This document shows positions 1-6,836 of a stretch of DNA of 11,107 nucleotides, in pieces. Both the position numbers and the translations under genes were made by a program. The stretch is from Actinomycetes bacterium (GTDB taxonomy: Bacteria > Actinomycetota > Acidimicrobiia > Acidimicrobiales > Palsa-688): NCBI GenBank assembly GCA_021821705.1, contig JAKACE010000029.1:1-11107 (forward strand). Direction: 5' to 3'. Below the pieces are notes generated by a model. That model ran no database searches. It was not told the origin of the DNA and was given only the letters and a program-made list of their open reading frames with translations. The stretch's first letter is position 1. Each line of letters starts with the position of its first letter.

Positions 1-106
1 CCAGCGTCGGCCCGGTGGTGCCGAGGCCGATGTCGCCGCCGCCCTTCTCGGGCCCGGCGAGCAGCCCGGGCACGTCCAGGGCGCCGGTGCACCCCCGTCG
101 GGCCCC

Positions 107-580
107 ATGCCCCTGCTCGACGCCGTACTGGCCGCCAGTCGGGCGTTGGTCGCGATCGCAGCCCGTTCGCTGGCCACCCTGGGCGAGGAAGTCACCCTGC
201 CGCAGTTCCGTGCCCTGGTCGTGCTGACCACCCGTGGGCCTCAGAGGTCGGCCGAGCTGGCCCAAGCCCTCGGAGTCGACCCGTCCACCGCCACCCGCAT
301 GTGCGACCGCCTGGTACGCAAGTCCCTGGTCCACCGACGCCGCACCAACGACGACAGGCGGGGGGTCCGCATCTCCCTGGCGCCGGCCGGCCGGGAGCTG
401 GTCGAGCAGGTGACCTCCCGACGCAGGGCCGATATCGCCGCCGTGCTGTCCCGGCTGGACGACAGCCAGGGCCGTGAAGTGCTCCTGGGCCTGCAGAGCT
501 TTGCCCTGGCCGCCGGTGAGCCCACCTCGGGCGACTGGGCGCTCGGCTGGGCCACGAACGAGAGCTGTCCTGGGCGGTAG
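107..580 (+). CDS. MarR-family winged-helix transcriptional regulator
   Basis: A 157-residue protein of the size usual for MarR dimeric DNA-binding repressors. Residues about 28-100 read as a winged helix-turn-helix: LPQFRALVVL helix, then RSAELAQALGVDPSTATRMCDRLVRK (helix-turn-helix with the recognition helix at STATRMCDRL), then the basic wing RRRTNDDRRGVRISL, ending in the APAGREL helix typical of the family. The flanking helices would form the dimer interface. The ATG follows no clear Shine-Dalgarno site, and the reading frame stays open to the left edge without an in-frame ATG or GTG, so a longer protein starting outside the window cannot be excluded; the ATG gives a normal family length. 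The ClC gene begins five bases after the stop, so the two are probably cotranscribed and the regulator may control the channel. The ligand is unknown. Confidence 0.85.
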   Translation: MPLLDAVLAASRALVAIAARSLATLGEEVTLPQFRALVVLTTRGPQRSAELAQALGVDPSTATRMCDRLVRKSLVHRRRTNDDRRGVRISLAPAGRELVEQVTSRRRADIAAVLSRLDDSQGREVLLGLQSFALAAGEPTSGDWALGWATNESCPGR

Positions 581-585
581 GGCGG

Positions 586-2739
586 GTGCCTGACGCTCCT
601 CCCGGAGGCAGACCAGCCTCGGCACCAGGCGACGCCACCCCCACCGGCCTTTACCCCCCGGGCGGTGGAAAGCTGACCAGGCGCTGGACCGAAGCCCGCA
701 GACGGGCCAGCGAGGTCGGCACCAGGGTCAACCGGCTCCCCTACCTGAGCCGCTGGTTGTTCCTGGCGTCGATCATCGGGGTCATTGCCGGCCTGGGGGC
801 GGTCGTCTTCTACGAGGCGCTCAGCCTCTCCTCCCACTTCTTCCTGGGCGTGCTGGCCGGCTACCACGTGCCTACCCCCGCAGGCGAAGGCAACGCGGCA
901 GGGTCGACCTCCTATGCACGCCCCTGGGCCATCCCTCTCGTGGTGGTACTGGGCGCCCTGGCGTCGGGCTGGCTCGTCTTCACCTGGGCACCCGAGGCCG
1001 AGGGGCACGGCACGGACTCTGCCATAGACGCCGTTCACCACAACCCGAGGGGCATCCGAGTGAGGGCGGTGGTCGTCAAGATCGTGGCCTCCGCCTTCAC
1101 GATCGGCGCCGGCGGCTCAGGCGGCCGGGAGGGCCCCACGGCCCAGATAAGCGCCGGTTTCGGCTCCCTGCTGGCCCGGGTGCTCGACCTTTCGCCCGAG
1201 GACGGCCGCATCGCCGTCAGCGTGGGCGTCGGCTCGGGCATAGGCGCCATCTTCGGGGCCCCCCTGGGTGGTGCGGTGCTTGCAGCCGACGTCGTCTACA
1301 GGGAGGACTTCGAGTTCGCCGCCCTGGTGCCGGGCGTGTTCGCCTCGATCGTCGCCTACGCCGTCTTCGGGGCCTTCTACGGGTACCACCCCCTGTTCTC
1401 CATCCCCGGCGGTTACAGCTTCCACACCCTCCAGCTGGCCTGGTTCGCCCTCCTCGGGATCATCGCCGGAGGTGTCGGCCTGCTGTACTCCAAGAGCTTC
1501 TACGGCGTCGTCGGCCTCTCGGCCCGGCTGCCTTTCACCCGCAAGCTGCGCCCGGCCGTCGGTGCCCTGGGTGTCGGCCTGCTTGCCCTCTGGTTGCCCG
1601 AGGTGCTCGGGACCGGTTACGGCTGGGTACAGAAGGGCCTGGACAACCAGTTGCTCCACACCTCGGTATGGGTGATCGTCCTGCTGCCCCTGGCTCGGAT
1701 CGTCGCCACCTCGCTGTCGATCGGCACGGGCGGCTCGGGTGGCGTGTTCGGGCCCGGCATGGTGATCGGCGCGTTCACCGGCATGGCACTGTGGCGGGTG
1801 CTCGGGTCGTCCACAGCCGGTGTCGGCCACTCAGCCGTCCCTTTCGTCGTGGTCGGCATGATGGCGGTGTTCGGCGGCATTTCGCGCGCACCTCTGGCCG
1901 TGATGCTGATGGTGGCCCAGATGACCGGCAGCATCAGCCTGCTGGCACCGGCCATGGTTGCCGTCGCCATCGCCACCTTCATCGTCGGGCGCAACGACGA
2001 CAGCATCTACCGGTCCCAGCTGCGCAGCCGGGCCGACCTGCCCGGGGCGCGCCTGCAGACAGCCATGCCGCTGGTTGGCGCCCTGAGGGTCGCCGACGCC
2101 GCCCAGCAGGCGCGCTTGGCCCTCCCCGAACAGATGCCCGTGGCCGACGCCCTCGACAGCGTGCACCGCGCCCGGGTCCCGGGCGCACCTGTGCTCGACA
2201 GCAACGGCCTCTACGTCGGGGCCGTGGGGCGCCAGGCGCTGGAGGAGCTGGCCCGGCGCGAGCCGAACGCTCCCGTGCAGCGGGTCGTGGACACCACGGC
2301 CACCAGTGTTTCCGCCTCGTCGAGCCTGGCCACAGGCTTGGAGGCCCTGTCCCAGGCCGGTGGCCACTGGGTGGCCGTCACCGGGGACAGTCGCCGGCTC
2401 GTCGGGGTGCTCGGCGCCGGTGACATCGTCAGGGCCTACCGCAGGGCGCTCTACGACAGCCTGGGCCAGCTGGCCCGCGTCACCGACAACACCGTGACCG
2501 TCGAGCAACGGGTGGGCGAGGGCTCGGCCCTGGCCGGAGCGGCGCTGCGTGACGCCAAACTGCCCTCCGGCTGCATCGTCCTGGCGGTGAGGCGGGGGCG
2601 CCAGCTTCTGTTCGCAGACGGCAGCACCGTGCTGTCCACCGGCGACATGGTCAGCGCCCTGGTGCCCACCACCCACGCCGAGGAGGTTACGGAGCGCCTC
2701 AAAGGGCGCCAGGCGTCGGGCACCGGCCACATGGTCTGA
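586..2739 (+). CDS. ClC-type chloride channel/antiporter with CBS and RCK-C domains
   Basis: A 717-residue membrane protein that moves chloride across the cytoplasmic membrane, probably in exchange for protons. The ClC core spans about residues 50-470, with many hydrophobic helices. The signature GREGP is at residues 180-184 (E182 is the gating glutamate) and GVFGP at 386-390; the first selectivity loop reads GHGTDS instead of the textbook GSGIP. A paired CBS domain (about 500-630) follows, then an RCK-C/TrkA-C-like domain (about 637-705, TVEQRVGEGSALAGAALRD...), so the protein is longer than core-only bacterial ClCs and may be regulated by nucleotides or other ligands. The GTG start lies five bases after the MarR stop without a strong ribosome site, suggesting translational coupling. 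The gating glutamate points to exchange rather than passive channel function, but that is inference. Confidence 0.93.
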   Translation: MPDAPPGGRPASAPGDATPTGLYPPGGGKLTRRWTEARRRASEVGTRVNRLPYLSRWLFLASIIGVIAGLGAVVFYEALSLSSHFFLGVLAGYHVPTPAGEGNAAGSTSYARPWAIPLVVVLGALASGWLVFTWAPEAEGHGTDSAIDAVHHNPRGIRVRAVVVKIVASAFTIGAGGSGGREGPTAQISAGFGSLLARVLDLSPEDGRIAVSVGVGSGIGAIFGAPLGGAVLAADVVYREDFEFAALVPGVFASIVAYAVFGAFYGYHPLFSIPGGYSFHTLQLAWFALLGIIAGGVGLLYSKSFYGVVGLSARLPFTRKLRPAVGALGVGLLALWLPEVLGTGYGWVQKGLDNQLLHTSVWVIVLLPLARIVATSLSIGTGGSGGVFGPGMVIGAFTGMALWRVLGSSTAGVGHSAVPFVVVGMMAVFGGISRAPLAVMLMVAQMTGSISLLAPAMVAVAIATFIVGRNDDSIYRSQLRSRADLPGARLQTAMPLVGALRVADAAQQARLALPEQMPVADALDSVHRARVPGAPVLDSNGLYVGAVGRQALEELARREPNAPVQRVVDTTATSVSASSSLATGLEALSQAGGHWVAVTGDSRRLVGVLGAGDIVRAYRRALYDSLGQLARVTDNTVTVEQRVGEGSALAGAALRDAKLPSGCIVLAVRRGRQLLFADGSTVLSTGDMVSALVPTTHAEEVTERLKGRQASGTGHMV

Positions 2740-2763
2740 CGGGACGGTCAAGGGTCACCGCCG

Positions 2764-2777
2764 GGCCCCGAGGGGCC
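2764..2777. repeat. 6-bp inverted repeat downstream of the ClC gene
   Basis: GGCCCC, a two-base gap, then GGGGCC form a perfect short palindrome 24 bases after the ClC stop. It may be part of a transcription terminator together with the larger hairpin that follows, but there is no T-tract and two bases are too few for a loop without losing a pair. Confidence 0.4.
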
Positions 2778-2787
2778 AAGACCGGTC

Positions 2788-2816
2788 GTGGAGCTCCTGG
2801 CCACCAGGAGCTCCAC
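2788..2816. terminator. 13-bp perfect hairpin between the ClC and antitoxin genes
   Basis: The arms GTGGAGCTCCTGG (2788-2800) and CCAGGAGCTCCAC (2804-2816) are exact reverse complements separated by CCA. Each arm contains the self-complementary 8-mer GGAGCTCC (2790-2797 and 2807-2814, 17 bases apart), so the same DNA can also be read as two identical palindromic sites. As RNA it would be a very stable stem that could end ClC transcription, though no T-run follows. As DNA, twin palindromes just upstream of the antitoxin promoter could be repressor sites. The structure is certain; the function is inferred. Confidence 0.5.
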
Positions 2817-2832
2817 GGTATGCTGACATACC
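2817..2832 (+). promoter_or_regulatory. Probable vapB promoter -10 box inside a palindromic operator
   Basis: GGTATG-CTGA-CATACC is a perfect 6-bp inverted repeat ending directly at the antitoxin ATG. It includes TATGCT (2819-2824), a TAnnnT-type -10 box eight bases before the start codon; no -35 element and no ribosome site are evident. Ribbon-helix-helix antitoxins commonly repress their own promoter by binding such palindromes, so this is a strong candidate operator, and the transcript would begin at or within a few bases of the ATG. Confidence 0.6.
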
Positions 2833-3063
2833 ATGAAGCGGACAACGGTCAAGCTACCCGACGATCTCGATGCTCGGCTCCGCCATGAAGCCGAGCGGAG
2901 AGGCGTCACGGTCTCTGCGCTCACCCGCGAGGCGATCGAGACCCACCTCGGGCCCCGCCCGACGGGGAGGCGCCGGATGCTCGCCGCAGCTGCGGGGCGA
3001 AGCGGGGCACACGACATCTCGGTACGGATCGAAGAGATCCTGCGCGACGAGGTGACCCGATAA
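2833..3063 (+). CDS. vapB: Ribbon-helix-helix (CopG/VapB-type) antitoxin
   Basis: A 76-residue protein. Residues 1-40 fit a ribbon-helix-helix DNA-binding fold: the strand RTTVKLPDD, helix A (LDARLRHEAERR), the turn GVTVSAL and helix B (TREAIETHL). The basic linker RPTGRRR leads to a C-terminal stretch (HDISVRIEEILRDEV) that probably wraps the toxin. The role is to neutralise the PIN toxin encoded immediately downstream and, with it, to repress the shared promoter through the palindrome touching the ATG. There is no Shine-Dalgarno sequence, which fits a leaderless message. The stop codon overlaps the apparent toxin start by four bases. The RHH assignment is firm; the VapB name rests on pairing with a PIN protein. 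Confidence 0.85.
   Translation: MKRTTVKLPDDLDARLRHEAERRGVTVSALTREAIETHLGPRPTGRRRMLAAAAGRSGAHDISVRIEEILRDEVTR
3049..3054 (+). promoter_or_regulatory. Ribosome binding site supporting the ATA start of the toxin
   Basis: GAGGTG lies five bases before the ATA at 3060 and is the best Shine-Dalgarno match in the locus. It sits inside the last codons of the antitoxin and argues that initiation really occurs at the antitoxin stop. Confidence 0.5.
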
Positions 3064-3473
3064 CCGTCCTTTTCGATGCCGGCCCCCTGTACGCCTACGT
3101 CGACGCCGACGACGATCACCACCTCGCCTCGCTCGAGCTTCTCGAATCCCACCCTGGCCCTCTGGTCGTCCCCGTACTGGTCGTCACCGAGGTGGCATAC
3201 CTGTTGGCCAGCCGGCTCGGTGCCGAGGCCGAAGTCCGCTTCCTCGGGGATCTGGCGACCGGAAATCTGATCAGTGAACCCGTGGTGGTCGGGGACTGGC
3301 TGCGTATCGCCGAGCTCGTCGGGCGTTACCGAGACCTGCCGCTTGGGACCGTCGACGCCTCCGTCGTCGCCGCGGCCGAGAGGCTCCACGTCACCCAGAT
3401 CGCCACTCTCGACCGCCGCCACTTCACGGTGGTTCGCCCGGCTCACACCCCCGCCTTCGAGCTGCTCCCGTAG
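3060..3473 (+). CDS. vapC: PIN-domain ribonuclease toxin (VapC-type), apparent ATA start
   Basis: Read from 3060 this gives 137 residues, the usual VapC length. The PIN-domain acidic set is complete: D6 in LFDAGPLYA, E44 in VVTEVAYLL, D99 in GTVDASVVAAAERL and D118 in ATLDRRHF, which together bind Mg2+/Mn2+ for RNA cleavage. The partner is the RHH antitoxin upstream. The start is odd: no ATG, GTG or TTG occurs in this frame before D6, and the first conventional start (GTG at 3192) would remove D6 and E44. The ATA at 3060 overlaps the antitoxin stop (ATAA), exactly where ATGA is normally seen, and has GAGGTG five bases upstream. A rare ATA start, frameshifting from the antitoxin frame, or a sequencing error (ATG read as ATA) are the options. 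The 3' end overlaps the converging exporter gene by 50 bases. Confidence 0.8.
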   Translation: MTVLFDAGPLYAYVDADDDHHLASLELLESHPGPLVVPVLVVTEVAYLLASRLGAEAEVRFLGDLATGNLISEPVVVGDWLRIAELVGRYRDLPLGTVDASVVAAAERLHVTQIATLDRRHFTVVRPAHTPAFELLP

Positions 3474-5358
3474 CCGCCCGGCCGAAAGCGCGGCGGCTCC
3501 GGCCGGCGGCGAGGGTACGGGGTGGAAGTCGGCTTCGACCTGTTGCAGTAGGGTCTGGGGGGCGTACCGCTGGGGCCAGCGGCCCGGTTGGGCACTGCGA
3601 AGCCGGCCCGGGACGGTCGCCGGCGGCCACCGGCTCGAGGTCTTGGTCCGCCAGGTCGACGGAGCGGCGCTGGGGGGCCGAGGGGCGGCTGCCCGTTGCC
3701 AAGGCCCGGTCCACGCCCCGCAGGCGCTGCCAGCGAGCCTTGCGCCGGTAGGCGAAAGCCGACTCGGGGTGGACGAAATAGCGAGCCACCGGCGCTCCCG
3801 AGCGCGAGCCGATGGCCGTGGCGGCGTCGTGGATACGCAGGTCGGCACTGGTATAGCGGCTGCGCTGCAGCAGGTACTCCCCCCACGACCGCACGACGAA
3901 CGACTCGACGAAGTGCCCGGGCTCGGCTGCGTCCTCGAAGAGGCTCCAGCGGGCGGCACCCAGCCTCCGGCGCACGACCCTCAGCTCCTCCATGAGCTCG
4001 ACAAAGGCGTCCTCGTCGGCCTCCTCCACGCGGTAGTCCACCAGCACCATCACCGGGCCGTCCTCGGCCTCGGGCTCGCTCGCGACCTCGGGCACCGGTC
4101 TGGGGACCACCTGCATGTCGGTGTCGCCGACGACGGGCAGGCGCAGGTGCCGGACCGCGGCTATGCCGGGAAGGAAAGCCGCCGAGGCGACGACGAGGGT
4201 CGCCCTCACCCCGAAGGCGTCGGCGACCCCGCCCCACACCAGGGCGCCGAAGACAATGGACGCCTGGAAGACCATCAGGTACGAGCCGAGAGCGCGCGAC
4301 ACGACCCACGCCGGGGCGGCCTGCCTGGCCCCCATGTTGAGGCTGGTCACCCCGACCAGCCAGGCCGTGCCCGTACCGGCCAGGGCCAGGGCGGCCATGG
4401 CCAGGTTTCCCTTGCCGCACCAGAGCGCCAGCACCAGCGTGAACACGGCCGAGGCCCCGCTGGCCACGGCCACCATGGCGTCCAGGTGATAGCGGTCGTG
4501 CAGCCTGGGCAGCAGGAAGGCGCCCCCCATCGACCCGGCTCCCACGGCCGCCAGGAGCAGGCCGTAGCCGAACGCCCCCACACCGAAAGCACGCGAGGCG
4601 AGCAGGGGCAGCAGCGATGTCAGGGCTCCTGCCGGTATGACGAAGAGTGCGGTCCGCCAGCAGATGACCTGCAGGGCGGGGGCGTTGAGCAGGTAGCGGG
4701 CTCCCCCGGCCACGGCTCCCAGCATCCTCTCGGGCGCCCCCTGGCCCGGGGTGCTGAGCCGGGCGCGATGGCGGCCCCGCCATACCGCCAGGAAGGCGAC
4801 GACGGCCGACATGAGCGCACCGGCAACGGCGAACATGCCGCCGGCCCCCGCCGAGGCGAGCAGGAGCCCCCCGAGCACCGGGCCGACCACCTGGCCGATG
4901 TTCCACTGGAGCCCGTCCAGGCTGAGAGCCCGCGACAGCAGGCGGGCGGGGACCAGATCTCCGACCGTCGCCCACCACGCAGGTGCCGAGAACGTCCCCA
5001 CCGTCCCGAGCAGGGCGGAGAAGACAAGCAGTGCAAATGGCGTCAAGCCGCCGGCCAGGGCCAGCAGGGCCAGGCCCAGCGTGCCTGCGAGGAAGAGGGA
5101 CTTGGCCGCCAGCAGGACCAGGCGCCGGTCGGCTGAATCGGAGACCGCTCCAGCCGGCAGGGCGAAAAGGACACCAGGCAGGGAGGTGGCGATGGGAAGG
5201 GCGGCCACCAGGGAGGGCACATGGGTCAGCTGGGCCATGACGTAACCGGCCATCACGGACTCGACCCAGACGCCGACGTTGGAGGTCATGGCGCTGGCCA
5301 ATAGCAGGCGGAACGAGCGGGTGCGCAACGGTGCGGCCCAGGAGTCTTTCGCTGTCAA
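3424..5358 (-). CDS. MFS exporter, MFS_3/DUF894 (EntS-like) family
   Basis: About 644 residues from a TTG start. Around twelve hydrophobic segments fill residues 15-410, with the cytoplasmic loop signature GAVSDSADRRLVLL after the second helix, and the family-typical hydrophilic C-terminal domain (about 435-535: VLVDYRVEEADEDAFVELMEELRVVRRRLGAARWSLFEDA...). Relatives include EntS-like exporters of siderophores or drugs; the substrate here cannot be told. The frame is open upstream to GTG codons at 5439 and 5520, but the TTG at 5358 has GGAAGG nine bases before it and places the first membrane helix at the usual distance from the N-terminus. The last ~110 residues are Pro/Arg/Ala-rich, beyond the normal family end, and run antisense into the toxin gene. 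Divergent from hisS. Confidence 0.88.
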   Translation of the reverse strand: MTAKDSWAAPLRTRSFRLLLASAMTSNVGVWVESVMAGYVMAQLTHVPSLVAALPIATSLPGVLFALPAGAVSDSADRRLVLLAAKSLFLAGTLGLALLALAGGLTPFALLVFSALLGTVGTFSAPAWWATVGDLVPARLLSRALSLDGLQWNIGQVVGPVLGGLLLASAGAGGMFAVAGALMSAVVAFLAVWRGRHRARLSTPGQGAPERMLGAVAGGARYLLNAPALQVICWRTALFVIPAGALTSLLPLLASRAFGVGAFGYGLLLAAVGAGSMGGAFLLPRLHDRYHLDAMVAVASGASAVFTLVLALWCGKGNLAMAALALAGTGTAWLVGVTSLNMGARQAAPAWVVSRALGSYLMVFQASIVFGALVWGGVADAFGVRATLVVASAAFLPGIAAVRHLRLPVVGDTDMQVVPRPVPEVASEPEAEDGPVMVLVDYRVEEADEDAFVELMEELRVVRRRLGAARWSLFEDAAEPGHFVESFVVRSWGEYLLQRSRYTSADLRIHDAATAIGSRSGAPVARYFVHPESAFAYRRKARWQRLRGVDRALATGSRPSAPQRRSVDLADQDLEPVAAGDRPGPASQCPTGPLAPAVRPPDPTATGRSRLPPRTLAAGRSRRAFGRAATGAARRRGCEPGEPP

Positions 5359-5587
5359 GTGCCCGGGCCTTCCACTGCCTGCCTTCCGGTCCTTCTCGTT
5401 GTTGATGTCGGCTGGTCGGCGCCGTACGTGAGCTTCCACGGGCCAACTGCGCCGACCACGCCGGAGCGGTCGGGCCACTCGACCACAACGACAACCTCCG
5501 TCGCCGGCACCAAGTTCCACGACGGTGCTTGGTCGCCGCCGCCCGATCGGCTTGCGCCGTCACGGGCGTCCCGGCGAGGCTGGGAGG
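5359..5587. other. Divergent intergenic region between exporter gene and hisS
   Basis: This 229-base stretch must hold the promoters for both genes if the TTG start of the exporter is right. I see no convincing -35/-10 pair in either direction. It holds a 10-bp inverted repeat at 5413-5458 and a weaker one (ACCAAG 5509-5514 with CTTGGT 5528-5533). If the exporter begins at GTG 5439 or 5520, part of this region is coding. Confidence 0.5.
5413..5458. repeat. 10-bp perfect inverted repeat upstream of the exporter
   Basis: TGGTCGGCGC (5413-5422) and GCGCCGACCA (5449-5458) are exact reverse complements with a 26-base spacer. It lies 55-100 bases upstream of the exporter TTG, a plausible place for a regulator site or a leader stem-loop. 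Confidence 0.5.
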
Positions 5588-6778
5588 ATGGCTCAGAAAG
5601 CCCAGCCGGCTCGGGGGATGCGCGACGTCGTACCTCCCCTCGGCGAGCTGCGCCGGCAGGTGGCCAACCGGGTACTGGACGTCTACGCCCGCTACGGCTT
5701 CGAGGTGATCGAGACGCCCGCCCTCGAAGACATAGGCGTGCTCATCGGCAGCCAGGGCGGCGACAACGAGAAGCTGGTGTTCAAGGTCCTCCAACGCGGC
5801 GCCAAGCTGGAGGAGGCCATCGCCGGCCAGGGTGAGCTGGCCGACCTGGGCCTGCGCTTCGACCTGACCGTGCCCCTGGCCCGTTTCGTCGCCAACCACT
5901 TCAACGAGCTGCCGATGCCGTTCAAGGTGGCCCACGTCGCTCCGGTCTGGCGAGCGGAGCGGCCCCAGAAGGGGCGCTACCGCGAGTTCGTCCAGTGCGA
6001 CATCGACATGGTTGGCGAAGCGGGACCGGCTGCCGAAATCGAGCTGTGCTGTGCCACCCTCGACGCGCTGAGGGCGGTCGGCATCCCGGGGTGCTCGGTG
6101 CACTTGAACGACCGCCGGCTCCTTCGCGCCGCCGTCGAGCGCCACCTCGGTGCCGTCGCCGACCCCACTCCCGTCTACATCGCCCTGGACAAACTGGACA
6201 AGATCGGGCCGGCCAAAGTGGCCGAGGAGCTGTCGGACTACGGAGCGGCGGGCGTCGAGGCCCTGCTGTCCTGGCTGCAGACGGCAGACATGACCGAAGG
6301 GCCCGATGAGGTGGTCGCCGGGCTGGAGTCGACGGTGGGCGCCCTGCGCTCGGCCGGCTACCCCGTCGAGTTCGACCCCGCCCTGGTACGCGGCATGGGC
6401 TACTACACCGGGCAAATCTTCGAGGTCGCCCACCCCGACGTCGGTTACTCACTGGCCGGGGGTGGTCGCTACGACGGGATGACGGCCCGCTTCGGTGCGC
6501 CCCCCTTGCCCATGTGCGGCTTCTCCATCGGCTTCGAGCGCATCTGTGACCTGGTCGACCCGGCGCTGTTCGGTGCTGCAGGGCGCAAGGTCGCCGTCTT
6601 GTGCAACGACCAGGCCGAGCAACTGGCCTGCCTCTCACGGGCCGCCTCCCTACGCCAGGCCGAGCCGGCGGCGACCTTCAACGTCTTGCGCCGGGCGCGC
6701 AATGCCCGCAAGCAGCATGGCGACCTTTCGCACCTCGGCTATACCGAGATAATCGAGGCCGTCACCTTCCTCGCCTGA
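5588..6778 (+). CDS. hisS: Histidyl-tRNA synthetase with a short C-terminal domain
   Basis: A class II aminoacyl-tRNA synthetase of 396 residues that charges tRNA-His in the cytoplasm. Visible signatures are ARGMRD at 8-13, motif 2 RAERPQKGRYREF from R122, the histidine-specific loop LVRGMGYYTG with R268, AGGGRYDGM, and motif 3 GFSIGFERI with R318. The RFDLTVPLARF and QCDIDMVG wording resembles the archaeal/eukaryotic/alphaproteobacterial HisRS type more than the common actinobacterial one. The anticodon-binding region after about residue 330 is only ~65 residues instead of ~90, ending RRARNARKQHGDLSHLGYTEII.... The intact catalytic residues argue against HisZ. The ATG at 5588 has GGGAGG directly abutting it, closer than normal; the frame is open to a GTG at 5525, but those extra residues look noncoding. 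Confidence 0.9.
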   Translation: MAQKAQPARGMRDVVPPLGELRRQVANRVLDVYARYGFEVIETPALEDIGVLIGSQGGDNEKLVFKVLQRGAKLEEAIAGQGELADLGLRFDLTVPLARFVANHFNELPMPFKVAHVAPVWRAERPQKGRYREFVQCDIDMVGEAGPAAEIELCCATLDALRAVGIPGCSVHLNDRRLLRAAVERHLGAVADPTPVYIALDKLDKIGPAKVAEELSDYGAAGVEALLSWLQTADMTEGPDEVVAGLESTVGALRSAGYPVEFDPALVRGMGYYTGQIFEVAHPDVGYSLAGGGRYDGMTARFGAPPLPMCGFSIGFERICDLVDPALFGAAGRKVAVLCNDQAEQLACLSRAASLRQAEPAATFNVLRRARNARKQHGDLSHLGYTEIIEAVTFLA

Positions 6779-6836
6779 ACCCAGGGCTCGGGCGCCGGCC
6801 TGGTGCACCACCGGCAATGCCCCGGGTGCGCCGGGC
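6779..6836. terminator. Convergent intergenic gap, possible bidirectional terminator
   Basis: These 58 bases separate the ends of hisS and the lipoprotein gene. They contain the palindrome TGGTGCACCA (6801-6810) flanked by GCCGG and CCGGC, and a stem CCCGG (6821-6825) / CCGGG (6831-6835) with a five-base loop. There is no T-tract, so terminator activity is a guess from position. Confidence 0.3.

Noticed and set aside
1..75. Minus-strand coding fragment running off the left edge (reads like VPGLLAGPEKGGGDIGLGTTGPTL)
   Set aside because: It looks protein-like and could be the beginning of a divergent gene, but it is too short and at the window edge; no family could be recognised.
3192..3473. 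Toxin starting at GTG 3192
   Set aside because: This start would remove the first two catalytic acidic residues and a third of the PIN fold, and leave a long gap after the antitoxin.
3480..3600. Alternative minus frame reading LLQQVEADFHPVPSPPAG just past the exporter domain
   Set aside because: It could be a frameshifted original C-terminus of the exporter, but the match to any family is not recognisable and the frame continues antisense through the whole toxin gene.
3274..5136. 620-codon open frame on the plus strand
   Set aside because: It lies antisense to the exporter, and its composition (Gly, Gln, His, Arg) shows no membrane or domain pattern; the exporter frame has clear family signatures.
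5525..5587. N-terminal extension of hisS from GTG 5525
   Set aside because: The added residues are Arg/Gly-rich and unlike any HisRS; the conserved ARGMRD motif is expected near the N-terminus, as with the ATG at 5588.
3443..6433. Very long open frame (about 996 codons) on the minus strand
   Set aside because: It is antisense to hisS and out of frame with the exporter; its translation is Arg/Gly/Pro-rich with no recognisable domain, a typical effect of high GC removing stop codons.
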